A stretch of DNA of 64,000 nucleotides from NCBI GenBank assembly GCA_022747635.1, contig JAKTNV010000005.1, positions 45,935,013 through 45,999,012 of the forward strand, given 5' to 3'. Made by a program: the position numbers and the translations under genes. The stretch is from Hetaerina americana. Lineage: Eukaryota; Arthropoda; Insecta; Odonata; Calopterygidae. A model generated the notes under the pieces. The model ran no database searches, was not told where the DNA came from, and saw only the letters and a program-made list of their open reading frames with translations. Within the stretch, counting starts at the first letter, position 1. Each line of letters begins with the position of its first letter. This document shows positions 47,221 to 59,185 of this stretch, in pieces.

Positions 47221-48195
47221 GTTTGTAGGGTAGAAATAAAGATAGCAGACTAGGAGAGAGCAAGGGAATTGGAGTTGAGGAGAGAGAGGGAGATGGAAGG
47301 AGATGAGCGATGGAGTGATGGAGTGAGAGGAAGCGAGGAAGACGGGCAGAGAGGGGTGGTCGGAGGGAGAGAGAAAGCAGTGTGCTCCTCCAAAATGGCG
47401 CCGCCAGCCATGATGCCAGAGCACTCTTGTTCTGTGTACGGGAGAGAGAGAGAGAGAGAAGGGTAGCATAGTGGGATGCCGCTGTGCGAGGGAGAGAGGA
47501 ATTGGGAGAGAGAGGAAGAGAGAGATCGGAAGCCTTGGATGGCGGAGGCAGTATGTGAGAGCCTCTGCGGCGTGGGGGAGGCAGAGGAGGAAGGGAGGAG
47601 GAGGGTGGAAGGGTTGAGGGGAAGCCGTGTATCCGGAAGGAGATGGTGGGTGGGGGTGGGACGGCGAGATCCTCACCATCGCGCCCTTTGGCCACGCAGG
47701 TCCCGCCCCTTGGGGCGATACGACGCGCCTGCGTCGCTTCCCTGCCCCCCCGCTCTCCCCCCCTTCCGCCCCCGGATCCCCCTTCTCGCCCTCGGGGCGG
47801 CCCCACTCCCCTCGGCACACACCCGTGAGGAAACGACTCCAACCCCTCTCGCGATATTCCCCCGGAACCCTTTTCCTCCTCCGGTCTCCCCCCCTTCACT
47901 TCCCTCTCTTCTCCTTTCCTCCTCCCTCTGTTGTACCCACCCTCTTCGTCATTGACTCACCGCCTCATTCCCCACCCCCTCTCCCCAATTCAACTCCCCT
48001 CGCCCGGCCGTCCCTTTATGCTCTCCCTTCCAATGTATCTATCTTTATTACTCGCTCCCTCCCCCTCCCAAACTCCTACCCCCACCCCACGCGTACAGCG
48101 CACCACCTTATTCTCCCGCATTTTTATTTTTCCGCTGGGACCGTATCGGGTGGAGAAATACAAATATTTTTGTCCATCCCCAGAAAATGAATGAA
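47221..48195. promoter_or_regulatory. GC-rich island, purine-to-pyrimidine switch, with a YY1/Pho-like site
   Basis: The plus strand is strongly purine-rich from about 47235 to 47680, with a (GA)n run near 47443-47459. It switches at about 47690 to strongly pyrimidine-rich, to about 48110. AAAATGGCGCCGCC at 47392-47405 fits a YY1/Pleiohomeotic-type promoter element. Frames of 160-260 codons are open on both strands (minus 47108-47899, 47131-47820; plus 47476-47955, 47627-48190). They are Ser/Leu/Pro or Arg/Glu low-complexity, so none is credible. It is the clearest example of the switching islands. Confidence 0.5.
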
Positions 48196-49545
48196 TAAAT
48201 ACTGCATCTGTGACACGAAACAATCACTATATCTATCAAGAGGAGTAATGCTGATAGGGAAAGGATTCGTTTAGAAGTACTCGCCCAAAGGAATCGCAAT
48301 CTGAATACGTTGGACTTCAGCACCGATGGCCACGAATTTCGGCTGCGGGGACTAGAAGATTTTCATTCATATCACGACCAATATTTCAGTTCCATGGAGG
48401 GAACACATCAATGACTAATTCTACTACGAGATGAAACTCTCGGAGTTGCAAATTCCTGGAATTAAGATTAAGGAAATTCTCAGTTAAGGTTTCCCTGTAC
48501 CCTTTTCCCTATATATAATTTTCACCTGAACTCAGCAATGGATGTTGCAAGTGATTACTTATGTTTATTAATTGCTTTTTGAATATTGCGCTATTTTGAC
48601 CATTCTATATCAGACTATAAAAAACACTTATTTTCAGGAAAATTAGAAATAATTAAATTTTAGCAAAAATATACACTCGTCTGAATAATTTTATCGGTTT
48701 TCTTTCTAAAGTAAATGCTCTATAAAAATAACATTAGAAGTTAAAGGTTTACTCCCAATAAAATAAGTTAATTTTAAATCTAATTACAAGTTGAATTTTG
48801 CGGGACTTGGATATATAATAATTGTGATCGATATTCTCTTTTTCTTCCCCTTCCTTTTTCTGCAGTGGCTCACTAATTTATTAAGTTTCTGTATTGTCCT
48901 TTGACAGAATTACTAATGTCGCATCATTTTCTCAGTTTCAATGTATATACTATTTCTCTAATGAGCTTCCAAATTTATGTGTTATTTATTTTTTCCTTCT
49001 CCATTTGATCATGTCATGTGTTTCTTAAATTTCCATTGTTTCATTAAGTGATTTCATCTATTGCAAAAGCAAAGTAGACATGCACTTTTCAACATATCAT
49101 TAACTATATTTAAATTCACATTCCAACATACTTTAAACTCATTCTCCTATTCTTCTCCTCTTATTTTATTTACAATTTCAAGACTGAATTTACTTTAAAT
49201 GTTGCCCCTTTAACAGTGACCAAGGAATCATTCCGTTATCAACTGAGGGTAAGTGTTGCTAAATTTTCTACATGAGTTTAACATTGAAATAACACGGTTA
49301 TGTCTTAGGCAAACTCAATTGCAAAGATCTTTTTTAATGGGAAGAGTTCACCCCAGCCGTACTCTTATAAATGGGCAAAGGATGGGTGGGGGAAATTGGA
49401 GAAAATACAAGCAGTAAATCGATAAAAATTATAAAATTAAATAATTAACTGAAAATAAGACCAAAAATAAATATAGTAAAAAACTGAAAATAATTGAAAT
49501 ATTTAAATACCGCAAACGGTTAGAACAATGAAATGGAGGACTGCA
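48196..49545. other. AT-rich non-coding stretch, nothing recognised
   Basis: No supported gene or structured repeat before the tandem array. Confidence 0.55.
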
Positions 49546-49925
49546 AATAAATCACGTACTATCTAGCTTGGATATACTATACAGCATTCTTCTTCTCCTC
49601 TCTCAAGCACTCAAACGCACGTAGTAAAATTTAGAATAATACAAAAATTTTTGAATACTAAAAAAGTGAAAATTAATCACGCATTCTCTAGCTTGGATGT
49701 ACTATGCAGCAGTGATCCTTGCTAGTCGCATAAACTCTCACTCTATCAGGGCTTACGAGAGGTTTCCCTCTGCGTCAGGGGCCCACCAATCACACGTATT
49801 GAAATAAAATTAAGAAATATAATAAAAGAAAAATGATCACGCACTCTCTAGCTCAGATGTACTATATAGCATTGATCCTTGCTAGTCACAAGCACTCACC
49901 TTCAATCAGGGCTTTCGAAATGCTC
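49546..49925 (+). repeat. Three-copy tandem repeat, about 125-160 bp period
   Basis: The block ATCACG-A-T-TCTAGCT-GGAT-TACTAT-CAGCA starts at 49551, 49676 and 49836. The second and third copies continue with GTGATCCTTGCTAGTC or ATTGATCCTTGCTAGTC and then CACTC and ATCAGGGCTT. Copies are joined by A-rich spacers (GAAAATAA-like). The spacing is uneven because an extra segment lies after copy 2. No open frame follows the period. It is probably a minisatellite or the internal repeats of an unrecognised element. Confidence 0.8.
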
Positions 49926-50150
49926 GGACTTAATTACTGACGTATGATAACGAATTATTTATGCTGTCATGAGCTCCTTTTTTTTAATGTATTTCTTCAC
50001 CTATCTATGCATTCTTTTCCTCAGATTCTCCTTTCTCTAACCATTCCGTTGAGTGTATGCATATTTCCCCACCTGTTGTCTCGTCAGCTTTTTAATGCTC
50101 TCTCCATTCGCTAAATTATGGCACACAATTAAAATCTGACTCAGGATCCC
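49926..50150. other. AT-rich spacer, nothing recognised
   Basis: Short AT-rich interval. Confidence 0.5.
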
Positions 50151-50475
50151 AAGATAGAGTGAGTGATAGAGAGTAAAGGAATTACCATGCACCGTTGAGA
50201 AGGTGAATCCTTTTTGCGTCTGCGAAATGACGGACGCAGAAGGGGATGAAAGGGAGACGCGAGAGGCGGATGGGTAACGTATGCGAAGGGGGAGGTGGGA
50301 TAAAGGGGGTAGAGCTAGGGATGGGGCGATGGTAGACTTAATGGGAATGGATAAAAAAGGGGTTTTCGGTCACGTGACTCCCACGGAAGTTGTCGCCTCT
50401 TTCGCAGCGGAAGATTAGTCGGCGCGCAGGGGAAATTCGGAAAACTGTCTGAGAACGGGGGAATGGAAATGCGCT
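50151..50475. other. Purine-rich GC patch
   Basis: The plus strand is A/G-rich from about 50150 to 50370 with GGGGGA runs and some CpG. It is a smaller member of the island series. The minus frame 50315-50590 is Pro/Ser-rich and not recognisable. Confidence 0.4.
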
Positions 50476-51149
50476 TTATTATTAAAGGGTAACCGTTCAG
50501 AGCGACTGCGGCATATGAGCTCAACTGTTTGTGTTCTTGCGATGGATGCTTAAGCATGTGTTCCCACGGAACAAAAGGCACGACAAACAAGTTTCTTTTG
50601 GTACATAATGTCTGAAGGTGTGAAAATCCAAAACCGTGAAAATTTTTTATGCACTACTAAATGGATTATCTTTCGTTTTCATTGCATTTAAAGCAAATAG
50701 AGAAATAAATATTTATATTTGCCTCGATAATACTAGTCTTCACGAATATGTTTAGAAATACTTTTCATCGTCATCTACCCTAGCAGTATTCAATCCGAGT
50801 GATCAAGATTGATTTGGCTTTGGCCCTCGTTTTCAGTCTCGTTCAATTAGTCCAATTTTAATTAATCCTTAGGCATTATTTGATCCTCGAGGTTGGTTCT
50901 GGATATTTTTTCATAATTTTAAGAATTACTCCATAAATAATTATTAGCGCTAATTAATGTACATATTACCTATGGCAACCATAAGTAAATGACATAGCAA
51001 TCATTCCAGAATATTTTGAGTGAAGAGACGGATTTTATGACTCAGGGAATAGGGAATCGTTTAAAATGGCAATACAGACGTAACCTGCCAAACCAGAGAC
51101 GTAAAAAAATGAGCCTTTTCTTAGATTCGCCCAAGCATTATTCTTTTTT
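50476..51149. other. AT-rich non-coding stretch, nothing recognised
   Basis: No supported gene or repeat. Confidence 0.5.
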
Positions 51150-51206
51150 CAATGCTGTCGTCCTTTCAATACGTTTGCAAAATATATTTAAAGGACGACA
51201 ACATTG
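51150..51206. repeat. Hairpin of precursor-miRNA size
   Basis: CAATGCTGTCGTCCTTT (51150-51166) and AAAGGACGACAACATTG (51190-51206) are inverted repeats matching at 16 of 17 positions, with a 23-base loop. The flanks add weaker pairing between a T-run upstream and A/T-rich sequence downstream. The size and single mismatch would suit a small precursor RNA. The arms match no microRNA that I recognise. A MITE remnant is the main alternative. Confidence 0.75.
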
Positions 51207-52596
51207 GAATATTTTTTTTAGTTTAGACAGGCGATCCTGTGATCACCCATCTAAATACTAACTATGTAATATCTTGAGAATAGGAACTTATTGAAGAAGA
51301 GGAAAAGTGCTTGGCTACTACCACGGGGGGTATATATCACACGCTGAAACCTATTATTTGATTTGAGCGGTTTCGGCCACACTTATCCGCCCAAGTGGTC
51401 TGAGAGTTGACCAGTGTTTTTTTCATATTTAAATGTATGACGCAATATTCCTGGAATCAGGAAGTCATCTAACTTTAAATGCATTCCAAAAACGGCATTC
51501 ATTAACCGAACGATGTTTAGCAGGAAAGTGCCTTTATGTAGTCATGTCTCACTATCATTTATAATTTTCTTAGGTTTGGCTTGATAATAGAATATCTTAC
51601 AAGAGACTTGTGCATCAAATTCAAACCCAAAAGGAATCATACTTAGCCATCCCTTCTGGAATACAGGCAAATCAGAGAAAGTTTCCGTCTTCCAATAGCC
51701 TACACTTCGGGAACATAGATACGCGATGATAATTTGCGCAGGAGTTTGTGCGCCACAAATTTATGGCCCTTAAGTCCGCATCGTGATGTATTATACCAAT
51801 ATAGAGAGGAGAAAGGGATAAATTGAATTTGAGTACGGAAACCAGGTTGGAAATCAAAACAGGTCGTACTGTTGACTCACGGTGGTAAGGTGGAGAATCG
51901 CCAAGATGTTAACGCACTAACGCCTTAACATTTGTATATTTCACTGACACTCGAAGAAAAAAAATAAATACCAACTGAGCTGGATTCCGCTCAGGTGAAA
52001 AGAAAAAAAAAAGGGGACTTCCTTTTTCGTTCGTGTGGCGAAGGTGGCCCGTAGATCTTTAATGACCGGGTTCGAGGAACTGTGCCTCATCATTCTTGCT
52101 CTTTAATGACTCCACGAATGGCTCGGGGTCTCATTGGCCTAGTCGAACGCAGTCACACTGGATGGGAAAAATAAATTGGTCAGCGAATCAATCGAGTGTC
52201 CCGGCGAATAAGGAACTGACAACAGTCGGTCCAAATAAATCGGGAGTGCCCATACGAAACAAAAGAAAAAGGGGGAGTTAATTGGGGGGTGCACGCCATG
52301 TCTTTCACGCCGGACCAAGTGCACGCGGCAGTGATAAAAAGTATACGCGTCTCGCCGGTCATTAGAGATGAGCATTTTTCCTTTAGGCAATCATTTGGTT
52401 CGTTCGTAAAAAAATTGATCCTCCCTCAAGTCGATGCTAAAGAGGGACGTACTAAAAGCAGTTTGATAAAATGTTTCATTTTTTGCTGGCAGCGGAAATT
52501 TTTGTTAATTAGAAAAGCGATTTGAGTAAAAAGAGGAGTCATCATTAGGACTGATATAATTAAACTTTTAACAATGTCATTCATTGAAAATGTCTG

Positions 52597-52599
<3 letters not shown>
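51207..52599. other. AT-rich non-coding stretch, nothing recognised
   Basis: Short frames near 52096-52525 are open on both strands in a slightly GC-richer patch and are not recognisable. Confidence 0.5.

Positions 52600-52689
<90 letters not shown>
52600..52689. repeat. (TA)n microsatellite, about 90 bp
   Basis: Among the longest uninterrupted TA arrays in the window. The minus frame across it (52426-52824) is an Ile-Tyr artefact. Confidence 0.97.
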
Positions 52690-52692
<3 letters not shown>

Positions 52693-53780
52693 ACATCTCT
52701 TACTCACATTAAGCTTTCCTTTGTCATGAAAGAAATGTTGATTAAGAATTTGAGATATTACCAACCAATACCTGTACTTACACTGATTAGAATGAAATAC
52801 TTTTTGCACTGCGAGATTAGGCAATCAGTTGTGGAATGTTCTATTCCAATACTTGAGAAATATTTCGAGCATGTAAATGAAAACTTCTTAATTCAACTTT
52901 CTGTCCATATACTTGTATGCACGCTAGGTACATACACGAGTTTTATGATTAAAGTTTGGAATTTAAAAATTAGGAAAAAATAAGAAGTGACTTCATTTTA
53001 ATATTTCCTAAAAGAAATAGGCAAAAATACATCAACGGATTACTTTTTGTATAGTATATTTACTTTTTCACGATCATCAAAAAAGAATAAATATTAATAC
53101 GAACTAGAATTCAAAGCGCCTCTCTCCAATTGCTGACATTTTGACCATTTTGAAGCTACTTATCTCCTCAATAAGCATTGTGAAGAATACGATATTTAGC
53201 TTTAAAGGAAAAAGGGACAAAATGAATGAAAGTAACAGAGTTATTGTTTCCTACGGTACCTGACAGTTTCTTTGGATAACTCCTTTGCATTGTGGGTTTA
53301 CAGATACTTGGTCATATCCCTATTCAGTAAGAGATATCATTTCGCTGAAATTGTATCCTTTATATTATTAGATAATAAAATCAAATGACTTCCATCATTA
53401 ATATAGGAAAAAAAACTCATTACTATTTATTTTGATAAACGATATACTACGTCATTAAAAATTATATATTCCATGCTATGGGAGTCCGAGGTGACAGAAA
53501 ATGTTCTTATTTACTTTTGTTTTTTAATTACTCATGACTTATGGTTTATGAGCGAGGCACAACATATACTTAGCGTTTTGGGAGAGTCAACAAGAAATGC
53601 TGCAATGATTCTAGTAGTTGGCATGCATACCATCTTCCACTTAATTATATCGACGTCATTTAGAACTCAGCATAAACAGCATTTATTGGCATTTAATTTC
53701 CGTGTTCCTTCTTCAGGGCAAAATAACTGTGGTAAAAGCCTGCTCGCCCAACGATAACGAATTTGGAATATAAGATAGCG
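52690..53780. other. AT-rich non-coding stretch, nothing recognised
   Basis: Frames at 52726-52983 and 53473-53757 (plus) are short and show no domain. Confidence 0.5.
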
Positions 53781-54835
53781 ACTGGAACAGTGGCGTATAC
53801 GCTGATTAGTGCGGCCGAACATTGAGGATGCGAGGAGGAAACACCTCGATAAAGAGATGGAAAATCTCTCCGTACGCACCAAACCGCACAAAAATAACAA
53901 AGGGGGGGGGGCAGGAATAGTAGAAAAAAGGATGTTAGAGGGTACGCGGGGGGAGAGAGATGGGCCTCCCTCCAACCACCCCGCTCAGTCTCTACCGCGG
54001 TGCCTCCCGCCATTCCCCGCCAGCATCACGGTGTAGGGCGGGGAAGGAGTGAGCCCGAACGAAGGGACCGAGGGAGAGTGAGAGAGAGAGGGAGAGAGAG
54101 AATTTCGAGAGATGGCAGAGGAGATGAATCGCGTGGAATCCGAAGTGGTGGGAGCATTGCCGAGTGTGTGTGTGTGTGAGAGAGAGAGGCCCTGAACGGC
54201 TTGAAGGGACGGGCGGCGGGGAGGAGGGATTCGCGGCATAGAGAGGGGGGAGAAGTACGGAAGAATACGGGGGCAGGAGGAGTTGAAGGAGGGGGGAGGA
54301 GAGGCGGATGGAGGGAGGCGTGGCTTACAAACCGGCGGGGCCTCGGGGCGGGGTTAAAGCGCCCCCTTCCCGCTTCCCTTCCGATCTTCCTCACCCCTCC
54401 CCCCAGCCCCTCACCCCCTTCTCTTGGGCACAGCTGCACGATCTCTCCTATCCATCCTTCCCTCCCTCCCCCGCTTCCCTCTCTCTCTCCGCGATCTTCC
54501 TCTCCGTTTCCCCTCCACCCGTAGCCACTCGCCCTCACTCTCTCAATCCCTATCTCTCTCTCTCTCTCTCCCATCTCCCATCCATAGCGCAGTCCGGTTT
54601 CCAAGCTGGACCATCCGGTTCCTTCCCTATGCCGTTCCCGTGACACCCGCAGCCCCCTTTCCTCTTTCATCACTTTCCTCTCCTCTTTATTTCATCCACG
54701 TCTCCCTTTCTTCCACATCTCTCTCGCATCGGATCCCTAACCCTCCCTTCCCCCGCCTCGCCCTCCGCCACTAGCCCTTGCGATGAAGTGCGGGCGGGCC
54801 TTATTCAGCTCGCGTGCCCGAACAGAAATATGTGA
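53781..54835. promoter_or_regulatory. GC-rich island, purine-to-pyrimidine switch
   Basis: The plus strand is purine-rich from about 53800 to 54330, with GA runs, a (TG)n near 54163-54178 and G-runs. After a CpG-rich centre near 54325-54365 it becomes pyrimidine-rich to about 54780, with a (CT)n near 54550-54570. Numerous overlapping frames on both strands (for example minus 54026-54673, plus 54424-54774) are Ser/Pro/Leu or Gly/Arg/Glu low-complexity. It has the same design as the islands at 24.5, 38.9 and 47.7 kb. Confidence 0.5.
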
Positions 54836-57800
54836 ACCGCATTCCAAGTTTTTTTTTGTGCGCCGACCGGGACTGCTAAATCAACTAGGATCCGTGTGTG
54901 TTTGTGAGGTGCGAATATAATACGAGGCGCGATGGGAAGTCCAAAATCAAGTTTTATTGGTGCATCTAATACTCGCTGTTGATTCGGCTGTCGAACAAAA
55001 TAGTTGAGTTGTTGGCCAAGACAGCTTAAACCTGACATTCTGAGTTCAATATATCTTAAGTTTTTTAAGGAATTCCTCGGCTAAAAATTCTTTTATGGGC
55101 ATATAAAAAATGCGACTATCAGAGGAATTTAAATGTTTCCTTAAAATAAACGTAGCTATTTTAATGTTTGGAAAATTTCCCACCAGCTGGAGATGATGGC
55201 TGGGTGCGCGGAAATTTGCGGGGTGTTACTTTGGGATACGCGATGCCGTAATACTACATATATTACAAAGGTAATATTATTTGACGAAAAGGTTATTTAA
55301 TTATTGCTAAATTAAGCACCAGTGCTAGTCATCGTCATAATACTTAATTTCCACTCCAATGGTTACTAGCTTAATCCCTTCGTGTTTCACTTTGATTATT
55401 TTTTTATACCTATGAATTTTATATCTACTAACCGGATAATTCATAACTCGACTGGTACCCGATTATCAAAATAATTTGGAAGGAAAATATTTTTGTAATT
55501 AATATGAGCAATAAAATTTTTTCTCTATCATTAGTCGCGCATAGATTATGCTTGCCAAAATCTTGGGGACAATGGTAACAAATATATTAGAACGTAAATC
55601 AGGTTAAATAGCAATTTCCACTGTTTTTTTAAATATACATATTATCTGTATGATTCCGCGTATTATTGTATCAAAATTTTCACCACAAAAGTAAACAAAC
55701 TGAATATTTGTTTTAATAGAAGTGGGTAATCATCACCTCATACTAATCCCTATAGTACAATAAATTCCCATATTATGGTTACGGAAGCAAGTTCATTTTT
55801 AATGCCACCTGCAGATTCCCGATAATATCTGATCTCTTGAAATGGCTTCTTTGAATTTTTGATAAGGTTGTCGAAACTGATAGCTCAGATTTAAAACTTA
55901 GTTCTACATTTTCCCTAATGGGTCAATTAAGTTTAGCCGTAATCCCACAAGTCAATAGTCTTGCATAATCTTAATAGGTCCGTTTTGCTTAGTTCTAGTC
56001 AAACAAGCCAATTGAAAGTTCGTTAGCAGAAATAAAATTAAAATGAAGATTTTAACATGGTGTGTTAATAGGACATATTCGATAATTTGAAAATATTTTT
56101 TAAAGCATCACAATAAATAAATGTAAACAAATTAATCTGGAAATGAAAAACGTTCTCATTTCATGATTCAGTTGAAGTTTCTTGTTTACCGAAATGGATA
56201 AATCAGCTTTATAAAGTGTTCCGCTCACGGTAAACGAGAGTTGTATTTACGTGCGCCTCTCGAATCGCTCCTCCAGGGACTTGCATTTAATCCTTTCGGG
56301 TACAGCCCATGTCCCCGAGTTCAATATTTTACATCAAGAGAAACGCAGTTGATTAAAATATCAATCTCGTCGCTCATACCGCACAGAACGATCGCTGGAA
56401 TTCCCCTACGAAATGATGCCACGAACAATAAGCTAATATTGTTTTTCCATGTAGCCCTGTAAACCTTAGTGTCTACAACATTACAAAGGAAATTTCAACT
56501 ATTCAGTGAGTGGTCATTTTTTTCGGTTGTAGTGGAAAGTTTTATAATTAAAATTCAGTGAAACGTTTTGTTGAATACTAAGCTTAAAATCAGCTTTTAA
56601 TAAGTAATTTCATGCGTATATTATTTACCATTGCGATATTGAGCTCAATATGTTGTGTGTTAATCGCTAAGGTGTTAATGTCCACTCAGTGATAATATAT
56701 ATCAACATTCGCGATATGTCTCTGCTCCCCTTTTCTGCGTAAACTGTTTGTCCTTTAATAAAGAGTGCAAAGGGCATGAACAGTAAAAATACACTTTGAA
56801 CTTTTGAGTTTAACTGACATCACATTGTGGGATTCACTTTACACGCTCATATCCTTTCCTGATTGCCTGTCCGTGCGTGCACGGAATTAGGTCCTCTTGC
56901 GAGTAAGGGTGAAGAGACAGCCGTTTGTGGACACCATTGCAGACAAAAATATTAATTAAAATTACAAAATATGGCTGTAAATATTTTTACTAATGGTATT
57001 GTAGAGAAGTCGATTTATGTTACGTTGCGATCGACTTTTTCTTTTAAAACTTCCAAAATTATAATAAAATTGCTAGAAATGAGAGTTTTAATTTTGTCTA
57101 CAATTGTTCAAAATATTTTCCATTTGTTGCTACGAACATTTTCTCAATCTCTTCTGTAACATCATATAGAGAGACGCTTTTATGTAATCGTTCTTCAATA
57201 TATTCTAAACGAGTTTTATTCTGTTTCGAAAATATTTTTGCAAAGCTTGTAACTCCAAAGATATATCAATTCATTGTGACCATAAAAGTAATTGATAATG
57301 TTTCAGGCATTTGGCCGTATGACAGCCCCAAGGGCAACGCTCCATACTGCGGTCGTGTGCTACATGCTGCGGGATTAAACTATTAGTAAAGATGGTTTCC
57401 CACATGACTTCGTGGAACTTATTCATAATTGAAAGAGTTGGATATTTATTGAAGATGAAATGTCACGTCCTTATGATGTTTCAACGCTAGGAAACCTGGA
57501 TCGTGCAAAAAATTATATTTAATATGGAATCGCGGAGTTGCATACATTTTAAAATCATTTTTGCAAAGAATTTTTTTGCAAGTGGGTTAAGTGCAATGAG
57601 ATTATGAATGTTTAGATTAAAATAATATAATGATTAGTCACCTCTGGAAGGTTATAGACCCGTTGCAAAAGCAATTGTTCGATTTAGAAAGCAAGTAGAT
57701 TTTCCATTCCATCAGAATTTGAAATAAAATGAGGTGAACTCTATAATGTTTAGAGCCCTGACTTTTCCATATTTCTCCCGATGTCATTTTGAAAAGTTAA

Positions 57801-58130
57801 TATTTTTTGAGTAATTATAAACGCTCTTAGATTGCGAATAATAACATATCTTTAATAAAAACACTCAGTTCTCTATATTAGGTAAAAAGTAAAAATGCAT
57901 TTCCTTGTCTTCTTAGAATTCCTATAATATTCATATGTGTTTAGGAAATATTAATATTGACATTACTGATTTAGTATTGACTGTTTCTTTGTGCTGACTT
58001 AGAAAACTAGGGGAAACACAAGTTTAGGTCACAATATTGATACGCTGGGATATTTTGAAAATTGAGAACCCTTGAGCAAAGACCTATTGGTGGAAAGCCA
58101 TCCTACGGGCAAAGAGAATGGTATCGCCAT
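54836..58130. other. AT-rich non-coding stretch, nothing recognised
   Basis: More than 3 kb of AT-rich sequence. Short frames at 54805-55038 (minus), 56241-56462 and 56971-57159 (plus) are unrecognisable. No repeat or hairpin was noticed. Confidence 0.55.
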
Positions 58131-58572
58131 TTCCAGTCTACACATCATTCACAACCGATCCCCACCATCCCCGTGAATCCATAGGCAACGGAGCAGTGGA
58201 GCTGGTTGCCTCTTTTGCACCCTCCCTCCCTCAAACCGTCGTCGCTCGCCTTCGGAGGAAGAGCATCCTCCCCGCTCCCCCGGCCTAGCCGCGCCCCTCC
58301 GGTACATATCGTCTCTCTCTCTCTCCCCTCGCGGCTCCACACCCCTCCGCGACCCCCGCAGCGACGGCAGCCGCCGCCGGCCCATTCCCCCGCACCCGCG
58401 CGCGCCCACGATCGATACCCACGTGGCATGTGTGCGGTGGCGGCGGTTGGGACCCCCACGGATCAATGGTAAGCCCTTTGGCGAGTGCTGAAGGGAGAAG
58501 GGGTGGCGGAGGGGAAAGGGTTGGCGAGGAAGGGGAGGTGTGGGGCGCGCACGAGAAAGGAGAGGAATACAT
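58131..58572 (+). promoter_or_regulatory. CpG-rich island ending in ATG plus splice-donor-like site
   Basis: Very CpG-rich at about 58240-58470, pyrimidine-biased, then purine-rich to about 58565. At 58466-58474 ATG is followed directly by GTAAGC, a good donor consensus. A 5' exon that ends just after its start codon and continues across an intron would look like this. No downstream exon is recognisable. Frames on both strands (plus 58206-58472; minus 58145-58459, 58149-58466, 58285-58629) overlap and look like composition artefacts. Promoter/first-exon status is a hypothesis. Confidence 0.4.
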
Positions 58573-59040
58573 TTGATGCACCAAAAGAGACACAGCCCGT
58601 TGCAGGAAACTCATGATACAGTTTTCCATTACTATTGCATTCGAGGAATCAATATTGGTTTCAGGCAGGTGGTGTCCTCAGTCTAGCGAGAAAGAAAAGT
58701 TCAAGATGAAGCGGTATAGTTTTTATATAGCCTTTTGTATCATGATTGCAACGGAGAAATGATTATTCTACATAGTAATAGTTCATATTCAGAAGGCAAA
58801 CCGAGCCTATAGTGGTTACTCCCATATCTTGAGGCTGAATAGGATAAGTGGGCTGAATGTAAATTAAGGGTACCACATCGAACCACGAATGACCGGGGCA
58901 TGGATTTCTGTGAGACCAGCTTCAATGGTGTCAAGAGCAATTAAGAGTTGAAAACCACTGGTTAATTCCAAAACGTACTATTAAAGTCAATGTTTTTTGT
59001 TTAACGCGAACGTGTGCCCAGTGCATTAAGCAGCAGTTGC
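58573..59040. other. AT-rich non-coding stretch, nothing recognised
   Basis: No supported gene or repeat. Confidence 0.5.
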
Positions 59041-59185
59041 CGCTCGAGCCTTTGGTTTTCTCATCGCTGAGATCAATTCGCACCGTTAGCATAACTCATG
59101 ATTCATCAGATGAGACCAAGAGATCCATGCCTGGAGCAGTATTCGAACACGTGACCTTCGATTTACCAGGCCATCAAGATTCAAA
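59041..59185 (-). mobile_element. Possible tRNA-derived SINE relic (minus strand)
   Basis: On the minus strand, GTGTTCGAATACTG (near 59131-59144) is a good B box. It is preceded about 30 nt upstream by GGCCTGGTAAATCG, which could be an A-box remnant. The following sequence does not obviously match the SINE family at 25467. It may be a second SINE family or chance. Confidence 0.35.

Noticed and set aside
47108..48190. Frames of 160-263 codons in the 47-48 kb island as coding regions
   Set aside because: They mirror the purine/pyrimidine skew, overlap in different phases and resemble no protein family.
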